This document shows positions 57,000 through 64,000 of a stretch of DNA of 64,000 bases, piece by piece. Each line of letters begins with the position of its first letter. The first letter of the stretch is position 1. The translations under genes were made by a program, and so were the position numbers. The notes below the pieces were generated by a model. The model was not told the DNA's origin, ran no database searches, and was given only the letters and a program-made list of their open reading frames with translations. Origin of the DNA: Planococcus citri (lineage: Eukaryota; Arthropoda; Insecta; Hemiptera; Pseudococcidae); contig NC_088680.1 of NCBI RefSeq assembly GCF_950023065.1, positions 24,850,559-24,914,558 on the forward strand. Direction: 5' to 3'.

Positions 57000-58912
57000 C
57001 AAAAGTATTGTTTTACATCACTCAAAATAGCGTCGACAGCTTCCTCGGTCCTTCCAGACGCGGTAATCAGCCATGGTATGTTCTCATTTATCAAGCTGTG
57101 CCCATTTGGAATTTTTGTATGAGGTTTCAAAACAATATGGGCATTAGATCCGCCAGCTCCGAAAGAACTTATTGCAAAATAATCACCTTCCAAAGGAGTA
57201 GGTTTTGTAACAACCTTGTAAACAAGAATGAAATTTCAAAATTATGATGTCACAACAACTGGAATACAGGAATAATATAGTCTCTAATCTCCATGTTACT
57301 GTAGTAGGTACCTCAAGATGTCCATTGAACAAGCCTTTAACTTTGGGATTCGGTTTATTGTATCGTAGATTCGGAGGAATTATTCCAGTTTCGAAAGCTA
57401 TGATCATTTTTACTATGCTGCATGACGCTGCCGCTGCTTCGGCGTGTCCCATGCTGGACTTGACTGATCATATTTTCATAGGGGTTGTACGATTAGCACA
57501 GAAAAATTCATCTATTGATGTTCCTTCCGCAATATCTCCTGCCTATGAGAAGAGAAAACAATATTTTTTTTAACGATGCACTGTTCTGCCTGTCATTTCA
57601 CTCTTGATTTTTTTTTAGTTGAGTTCTTATTGGTGATTGATATGGTACTTATGTGTATGCCTACCTGAGTTCCGGTACCATGAGCTTCAATATATGAAAT
57701 TCTGCGCGGATCTAGCTTTATTTTCTCGTATAATTGCTTGTAAAGGTTTATTTGTGATTTTACTGATGGATATCCATGGCCATTTTCTTGAAATCCATCG
57801 GAGTTGGTTGTTGAGTGAATCATGGTCGAATATATCCTTCTAGCGTGATCTCTTCTTTGCAAAAAAATTACAACCACGGCTTCAGCTCTTACGTAACCGT
57901 TTGCTAGAAAAAGATTATATGCTTTTTGAAAAGTATTTCATCAGCATGACACTATGTCATGAAGTATTTTCATTGATTTGTCCAAATATCGAAGTAAAGA
58001 AATTCGTTTTTTGACAGAACTTTTAACTTATCATTTCTTTTCTTTTCAAAAGTATAATGCAAATGTCATTCTGGCTTTGGCATCCCTTCAAATTTGTTAT
58101 CATTTTCAGATTCCTAATTTTTAATGATAGATAATTGCGTACCATCTACATCAAACGGTGCACTGGTTCCGTTTGGACTGAGAAATGGAGCAGACTCTGA
58201 ATGTTCCCATGGAGTTAGGCAAAAATTAGAAGCACATACAATTGCTCCTTCGCATTGCCCTTGTTGAATGAGTTTAACAGCATGATCAATGGCGTACATG
58301 GAAGATGAGCAAGCCGTGTTTACAGGATAACTTGGTCCTGGAAGTAATTGAAACAGATTGGGAAATTATGCATTAGACAGCAAGTTGAGTGACGATGGGA
58401 CAAATGTTTTTTCAATTTTTTAAATGGAGTTCAATATTGATCTGGAGAATAAGTTCAATTTAAAACGAAAATTTAAAAAAAAATTGATAGTGCATCAAAT
58501 TTTATACTATGTACCATGAATATCCAACCAGTTTGAAATTCTATTCATCAGCATGAACACCATTTTGCCTCCAAATTCTGCATGGGTGTCAGGCTTCCTG
58601 TCTTTTGCTGGATCCCCTTCGTCATTGTGATCCCATATGCCACCAATGACAGCGATATTTTTCCCTTTTATTTCTCGAGGATTATAACCTTTAGTATTTG
58701 AAAATAGATTCTTGGTAATTGTAGTCAGGCCTACATAGGTACCTACCTGGTACAGTCTACGGTATGAAACAAACCTGCATCCAGAATCGCTTCAAATGTT
58801 TTTTCAAGTATCATTTTCGCCGAAATTGTCATACTTTGGGCTGTAATACCGTTGATGCGAAAAAAGGAATAATCAAATTGATCGAGTGTTTTTATCAAGC
58901 CAGCATTTAATC
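57000..58912 (-). pseudogene. FAS copy A: ketosynthase exons with a nonsense codon
   Basis: Exons 58775-58912 (TISAKMILEKTFEAILDA), 58515-58688 (IAVIGGIWDHNDEG), 58143-58337 (VNTACSSSMYAIDHA, the active-site cysteine), 57665-57903 (NGYVRAEAVVVIFL, ISYIEAHGTGTQ with the first histidine), 57312-57542 (SVKSSMGHAEAAA with lysine and second histidine) and about 57000-57213 (FGAGGSNAHIVLKPH). In the fifth exon the codon just before SVKSSMGH, glycine in the family, is TGA (57468-57470). The sixth exon runs into the MAT linker, where the reading frame changes near 57000-56966. The N-terminal exon is not seen. The KS performs the condensation step. Confidence 0.85.
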
Positions 58913-58959
58913 CTGTGTATTTGAAAAATATAATAGGTAGATAAATACATAATATGTAC

Positions 58960-59502
58960 ATACTTACCTACATAATTTATGTTTCTATTGTTGTTTGGTA
59001 AGGCTAGAAACTACCTAGATGATTGTTTAAAATGATGTAGGTGCAATGGTGCATAGAGGTAATAGCCCAGTTTTTTTTAGCCCTCTCATAATTCCCCCCC
59101 CCCAGAATTTTGTGAAAAATAAGCCACTAAAGTTATTTTAGTCGATTTGAAAACCACATCAATATATTTTAAGCCTCTTCTGGAATACGATGCCTTCGAA
59201 AAGCTTCATTTCCCATCCAATGTGGTTCAGGAGACTTTGAAAAATGTGATACAAATTGTAGTCGATTTCCTCTTTAAAAAATTTTGAAAGTATGTTTTGA
59301 TTTTAAGGATTGGACGTGCCAATTTGCATTAAAATGAGTTTCTGAGTACATCACTGAATTCTACACACTCTGATTTATAAGATGCGTTAGTTTTAATCAG
59401 AGGGGGGATAGGGAACTATTCGAGCCCAGTTTTCAATTTTTTTTATGCGGGTTCATTTTTCTACCCCTCCCCCTCCCATTATTAGAATTTTAGCTCACTG
59501 AC
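58960..59502. other. Region upstream of FAS copy A
   Basis: No KS N-terminal exon or other gene is recognisable. It includes a C-rich run at 59095-59103. A 9-bp palindrome, CAGTGGTCA/TGACCACTG, sits at 59503-59521. Confidence 0.4.
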
Positions 59503-59529
59503 CAGTGGTCAGTGACCACTGTTTAAAGG

Positions 59530-60257
59530 TGTGATAATAAATATTATTTTCATATAACATACATATAATACGTATCATTACAACGTTGTTATTCGATGCA
59601 AAAACTGGAACATTCTGAGTGAGTAAATAAGAAGAGGAATGAATGTCTATCCGGGAGGTAATGTGAGAGAGATAAATCCTTAGGGTAGGTAATGGTAATT
59701 TGTGGCGAATTGACCTATCTAACTATCGAAGTAGATCGAGGATATACTCACTGAAGTAATCCTACAATAAACACAATAATAAGACTGATACAAGCCAAGC
59801 TAGCTCTGGGTATAAACCTAAGAACGTATGTCACTCAACATAAACACATAAAGCTACGGAAGTCAATGATTAACACAATTACTTACGAACTCAATGTATT
59901 CTTCTTGATACAAATTCACAATTATACTAATTCGAACTTTACACTTGATTAACACTAAAATAATAACTTTGAACTGCTACGATCAACACTTTAACTATTA
60001 ACAATGAACAAATTATATAGCTCACATTTACCAATGAAGGAATAAAGAGACTGAACTCCCAACATTAACTATTTAACTGATTCTATTAACACATTTACGT
60101 GAATACAAGAGGATGCGTCGACTCAACCTTTAGTACTGATGATACATCTCCCAGCATCCAGGTATGAGATACCTGTAGCTGGAAGATGTACCAGTGTTAC
60201 CAACCTTGACTCTCCATATTATTCCGGATAAGTACCTAGGCATGGTAGTATATCACA
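59530..60257 (-). repeat. LTR-like block, possibly a 3' LTR of a minus-strand element
   Basis: It is bounded by TGTGATA (59530-59536) and TATCACA (60251-60257), the TG...CA inverted termini of an LTR. Immediately outside on the high side the minus strand reads CACGGGGGGCATA, a good polypurine tract. Inside, on the minus strand, there are a TATA-like GCTATATAATTTG and an AT-rich end. The partner LTR would lie beyond 64000 and cannot be seen. If real, the RING-SGNH gene at 61198-63528 is the ORF next to the 3' LTR. Confidence 0.5.
60144..60189. repeat. Imperfect 46-nt hairpin inside the LTR-like block
   Basis: ACATCT/AGATGT, CCAGC/GCTGG and CAGGTAT/ATACCTG pair in nested order (18 bp) around a GAG loop, with one mismatch and a 3x2 internal loop. 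On the minus strand it lies about 70-115 nt after the LTR start, in U3. Confidence 0.7.
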
Positions 60258-61197
60258 TATGCCCCCCGTGGGTTTACCCTTAGGCATTCCCTACGGAGAA
60301 ACATACGGTCATGTATACACCTTTTTCCCTACTGTACCTATCCGAAATGGATATCTCTACTGCCCCCCGTACGTTTCACGGAAGAATGACGGAGAGGAAG
60401 TAAAGAATATCGTCAATTTTGATTATATCATACTGACCTCGTGATACTGGGCTTTCACTGTATTCACTACCCATTGATTTCTCAATGTGCAGCAAATGCC
60501 AGCTGTTCTGAGTATCTATGAGTGTCACACGATTTTTCTGACAGGTTCGAAATGGTAATGGAGGTCAAGTCTATGGGTACACTATAATTTTCGTCCTGTT
60601 TGGATCATACAGTCGATCTCAAATGGACTTTGTAGGTGAGAAGAAATATAAGGTTTGCATGAATTAGCTTATTTGGGAGTAGGTTTTAACTATTGCATAA
60701 ATGTTAACAATTTCTATTGTAAATACATATTGTAATCGTATCTGTAGTAGTGGCTCGTAACACGAATATATGTAACGCTAAATTAGAACTAAAATAGTTA
60801 TCTTGATAAAATAGAGAAAAAAAAAAAATGGAATAAATGTCCACTAGGGATTAAAATTAAAATGGTATGAAAATAATACACATAGAATAAAGCCTAAGAA
60901 ATAAAATATTGAGACTGGTACAGATAGTTTCTCCTGATTATCGATGTAAAATAATAAAAATACTGCGCACAGAGCACACAAAACAAAAAAAAAAAAATGA
61001 ACATAAATGAGAATTTCTAAATCTATTAGGGATATAATTAGAGAAAAAATAAAAAGTATATGCTGTTATGTGTAAACATTGAGAAGAAAGAAAAAAAAAA
61101 ATTATTTACACATGCGTAGATGTGATTACAAATCGTGTACGTTACATAGGTGCTGCGCGCTGTTGCGATAGTGATGTTCGATAGCGATTTCGATCGA
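60258..61197. other. 3' untranslated region of the RING-SGNH gene
   Basis: Non-coding. It holds two copies of a TGCCCCCCGT phrase (60260 and 60362), polypurine-tract-like on the minus strand, and A-rich stretches. Confidence 0.4.
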
Positions 61198-63528
61198 TTA
61201 CTGCTGTTGTCCCATTGGATCATCTTGGTCAAGCAGTTTTTTCTCTTGTTCCTCGGTTACGTGAACTTCTTCTTCTGCGCCGTATGGCTTATCGTTGTGC
61301 CACTGGTCTGTTTCAACGGCTGAGGACTTGGCTGATGGGTTTGCCGGTGATTGTTGTTGTTCGTTTTGACAACCTTGCACGAGTTTATCTTCGGTGAGTG
61401 AGAGCTTTCTTCGATGACCGGTTTGAGATTTTGATCTACCGCTACCTTTTTCGGGAGTAGATTTATTGCTCGACGATTTCGCTGACTTCTTCTTCGGTGA
61501 CGAGCTGTCGGCTGTGGCGTCGCATCGAGTTAGCGGTAACGTTGGTTTATCGAAGTTGAATTGGCTGAAAGCTAGCGAACGTTCCTCTGGAGGTGATTGG
61601 TTGCCGATTGTGGTTGTTGCGGGTGCAAACGTCTGTTGTATGTTCCCAGTCGGCAGTGGTGTGCTTGTATTATCACCCACATTTGCCGCTGGTTTTTGCG
61701 GTGAATGAATAATAATCGCTGAGTCAGATAATGGTGGTAACCTAGCCGCGGTGCTTTTTTTAAGTTCTTCGATCTGTTGATAAATAGCCGCCATCTGATC
61801 GCCGTAGGATTGTATAATTTTTACGATGCCTTCAGGGGTTATTTGTGACGTTCCTTGCGTCGTATTAAGCTCAGATGTGTCCATCGGTGTGACTGGAGTT
61901 GCTGTTGTTGTTGTTGCCGTGTTTGTAGGCGCAGCGGCCGTGTTTGTGGGCTCTGTGGCCGTGTTTATTTGAGCGGGTATTTTAGCTCTTGGAGGTAGCG
62001 GAGCGGGTAAACGAAGCATCGTGCCTATTGTTCTTTTTTCTCCTTTTACTACTGGTATGAATTCTTTTCTGATCTCTTTGATGACGGGGAAGTACAATCC
62101 AGCTTCATATATTGGCCCTAGTTCAACAATCGTAGGTTGGACGTGTGTGAGGATGTCGAGGTAGTGTGGCATTCTCCAAAAATGAAGATTGCCTACTTCA
62201 CCCCAGTTCTCGTTTAGTGCCTCGATTATTTGTTCTCTGTTGGCCTGGCTTTCACCTCGGTATGGTATCGGTGGTAGTAAGAATACCATCTGTACTCCAC
62301 ATTTTTCGAATGTTTGAAATATTTTTTTCATGTTATCTTTGAATGCTTCTGTCGTGGTGCCGAGGTGAATGTCTGTACTTCCTATCGATAACATTATGCG
62401 TCTTAGTAATTTGTCGCATTTAGCCACCAGTTTTGCTAATTTTTCGACTGTCAATCCGATCTGATAATATTCAGCATTTAGTTTGTAGTAAAAGGGTTTT
62501 TTGCCGATTAGATATTTTGCGATGTTGTACGCATGTATGTCACCGATTATCCACGTGGTGTAAGCGAAAATGACGCACGAATCCTTGTTATTCTTTTCTA
62601 CTCCTCCTGCTACCATGAAATTTTCAGGGTAGTTGTTCAAAGGGAAGAAGGGTTCTAGGAAGTGAGGAGATGTATTATACCGTTCGGCGAAACGTTTTTT
62701 ATATTTTGGATCACTAAAACATGTGATTTTTGTTTCTTCGGCCGCTTTTTTGTTGGTATGGGTAGCGATGTCATTTGAGCCGGTGCTTAGGCGTTCGGAA
62801 TACGTACGATGACAGTTCCATTCCGCTTGCGCTAGTGCATTTTGTGCTGTTACCAGTGGTGATCGGTTACGTTCATCGGATTGTCTGAATGGCATGCTAG
62901 ATCTACGATCATTATTGAATTCATTTGTTGCTGACCAGCTCTCGTTTGATTGCTCTCTGGAAACGTTGCCACGAGCGTTCATGTCTTTGTATTGAGAATA
63001 ACGAGATTGCCTAACTTGTTTTTCATCATTTGCCGCTTTGGGCTGAGGCGGATCTATGGCAGGCTGTTGTTGGAAACCTTTATCGACAGCGTTGGTAAAT
63101 TGGTCGCGTATCTTTTTCAGCTCGTCGAATTTGATTTGCATTAATTTCAACTCCTGTTTGGCTTTTTCCGCAGCTTCCTCGGCTTTCGCTATGTTGACGA
63201 TCGATTCGTTTCTTATGCGTAGGCACTCCTCTTCCGCCGTTTGTAGTTTAGCGTTGAGTATTTCGATGGTTTCGGTTTCCATCGGCTTAATCATTCTTCT
63301 GGTTGCTTGTAGCTTAATTACGCTTTTACAGGTGGGCATTTTAGCACAATTCTCCTTCTTGCATTTGAATTTACCATCGATTTTTGATTTACCAAGTTCC
63401 TCTACGCACGTGATATGGTAGATATGGTGACAAGGAAAAGTGCATATTTCCCCGTTGGGATCCACAGTAACGTCGATGATTTCATGTATCGATTTCTTGC
63501 ACGCCTCGCAGACTATTTGGTTTGACAT
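61198..63528 (-). CDS. RING finger / coiled-coil / SGNH-hydrolase-like protein (copy 2)
   Basis: A single 776-codon frame from ATG 63528 to TAG... stop at 61198-61200. The N-terminus carries a RING/PHD-like module (CEACKKS, FPCHHIYHITCVEE, FKCKKENC; about residues 7-62), followed by a strong coiled coil (about 80-145) and a disordered linker. The SGNH-like domain (about 270-505) has block I WIIGDIHAYN (serine replaced), block III MLSIGSTDIH and strand VFLLPPIPY. A long Thr/Ala/Ser-rich tail with a basic KKKSAKSSSNKS patch may bind nucleic acid. Layout and length match the gene at 3157-5442, and the sequences are clearly related but diverged. It is intronless, in line with an origin in a retroelement. 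Its 3' side faces an LTR-like block. Function unknown; a Gag/Env-position accessory protein or a domesticated gene are both possible. Confidence 0.8.
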   Translation of the reverse strand: MSNQIVCEACKKSIHEIIDVTVDPNGEICTFPCHHIYHITCVEELGKSKIDGKFKCKKENCAKMPTCKSVIKLQATRRMIKPMETETIEILNAKLQTAEEECLRIRNESIVNIAKAEEAAEKAKQELKLMQIKFDELKKIRDQFTNAVDKGFQQQPAIDPPQPKAANDEKQVRQSRYSQYKDMNARGNVSREQSNESWSATNEFNNDRRSSMPFRQSDERNRSPLVTAQNALAQAEWNCHRTYSERLSTGSNDIATHTNKKAAEETKITCFSDPKYKKRFAERYNTSPHFLEPFFPLNNYPENFMVAGGVEKNNKDSCVIFAYTTWIIGDIHAYNIAKYLIGKKPFYYKLNAEYYQIGLTVEKLAKLVAKCDKLLRRIMLSIGSTDIHLGTTTEAFKDNMKKIFQTFEKCGVQMVFLLPPIPYRGESQANREQIIEALNENWGEVGNLHFWRMPHYLDILTHVQPTIVELGPIYEAGLYFPVIKEIRKEFIPVVKGEKRTIGTMLRLPAPLPPRAKIPAQINTATEPTNTAAAPTNTATTTTATPVTPMDTSELNTTQGTSQITPEGIVKIIQSYGDQMAAIYQQIEELKKSTAARLPPLSDSAIIIHSPQKPAANVGDNTSTPLPTGNIQQTFAPATTTIGNQSPPEERSLAFSQFNFDKPTLPLTRCDATADSSSPKKKSAKSSSNKSTPEKGSGRSKSQTGHRRKLSLTEDKLVQGCQNEQQQSPANPSAKSSAVETDQWHNDKPYGAEEEVHVTEEQEKKLLDQDDPMGQQQ

Positions 63529-64000
63529 CTAAATGGAAACAAAATTTTCACATTTGTCAGTACCATGTTTAGTTCGAATTGTTATGTGCGAGTCCCTGTA
63601 CTATTCTTATCTAGGTGAATATTTCTATATTACTTACGTTGAAGTTGGATGATAATCGATTATTACGGTAATGTTTTGTAATAAAAGTAGCACTTACGCG
63701 AAAAAATTTTTATATTTAACGCGAAAAAATGATAGTTTTTCTAACACAAACACGTGTTGTACTTTAAAGAAACGAGAAAGTAAAACTTTGAACGCACTAG
63801 TATACTGCAAAACATATAATGTTGACAACATTTGCGTTAAGCTTTTACTGTGCTTCATGTTTTGCCGGTTTCACCCCTCTTCCGTCGTCTTTCGCATCGC
63901 CCTCTAGGTTGAAAAGTGCGTAAACAATGTTGTAGGCGGTGTATCCGGTTCGTTTCTTGATTTTTGTCTGTGCCTTTGATGATAAACAGTTTTGGCTGTT
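63529..64000. other. Upstream flank of RING-SGNH copy 2
   Basis: I see no gene or diagnostic element; the sequence is AT-rich. Confidence 0.4.

Larger units (their letters stand above)
46205..58912 (-). pseudogene. FASN-like: Fatty acid synthase copy A (KS-MAT-DH-ER plus TE end)
   Basis: About 20 exons with GT-AG borders run from a ketosynthase exon at 58912 to a stop at 46205-46207. The order is animal FAS type I, but after the last ER exon (about 46780) the next exon is the penultimate TE exon (46437-46694), so KR, ACP and the TE core are absent. The first KS exon with the start codon was not found. The KS carries a nonsense codon (TGA 57468-57470) at an otherwise conserved position. The active-site residues of KS, MAT and ER are otherwise present, so inactivation is recent. 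Copy B, 1.8 kb downstream, has what A lacks and lacks what A has. A chimeric transcript splicing A's KS to B is conceivable but would still contain the breaks. Confidence 0.85.

Noticed and set aside
20888..58912. Modular polyketide synthase cluster
   Set aside because: Domain order, pseudo-methyltransferase region and short introns are those of animal FAS type I; the repeated MAT-DH-ER blocks are tandem gene copies, not modules.
60259..60444. Short plus-strand frame with a Pro/Tyr-rich product
   Set aside because: It overlaps the probable polypurine tract and 3' flank of the minus-strand gene and has no supporting feature.

Overview
This is a window of a eukaryotic nuclear genome, almost certainly an insect. 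It is AT-rich, genes are split by short GT-AG introns of about 50-100 nt, and it is crowded with transposable elements. Several animal-type fatty acid synthase (FAS) fragments, arthropod-type LINE, copia and Ty3/gypsy elements, and abundant TAGGTACCTACC-like microsatellite motifs suggest a sap-feeding hemipteran such as a mealybug or other scale insect. The order-level guess is an inference, not something the sequence proves.

Layout. 1-403: C-terminal tail of an unidentified ORF (+). 404-3156: non-coding, with an array of four long covarying hairpins (1109-1541) flanked by two smaller ones. 3157-5442 (+): an intronless gene for a RING finger, coiled-coil, SGNH-hydrolase-like protein. 5443-10130: non-coding, with a 944-bp TIR element (7088-8031) and a second hairpin cluster (8797-9070). 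10131-19670 (-): a Ty3/gypsy-like LTR retrotransposon with gag, a -1 frameshift signal, two tandem SGNH domains, protease, RT, RNase H, integrase and a second RNase H. It carries three in-frame stops, a tRNA-Arg-like primer site and a 16-fold repeat of the hexamer ACCGGT. 20888-44397 (-): FAS copy B (MAT-DH-ER-KR-ACP-TE, no ketosynthase, last exon not found). Its introns hold a nest of TEs, including an intact 4.7-kb copia element (33649-38385) inserted in the arm of an 839-bp inverted repeat, several nested MITEs and a truncated LINE. 46205-58912 (-): FAS copy A (KS-MAT-DH-ER, then directly the last two TE exons; no KR, ACP or TE core), with a dead LINE in one intron. 59530-60257: an LTR-like block. 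61198-63528 (-): a second RING-coiled-coil-SGNH gene, paralogous to the one at 3157-5442.

Function. The two FAS copies are head-to-tail on the minus strand and have lost complementary parts. Both carry disabling changes: a nonsense codon in the KS of A, and a lost splice acceptor and a frameshift in B. I read them as decayed members of an expanded FAS family. The most novel signal is the retroelement lineage. An SGNH fold sits between Gag and protease in duplicate, and the same kind of fold, with its nucleophile serine lost, recurs in two stand-alone RING proteins at the two ends of the window, one of them next to an LTR-like block. The copia element looks recent and possibly still active: identical LTRs, a perfect 5-bp target duplication and an open 1395-codon frame.
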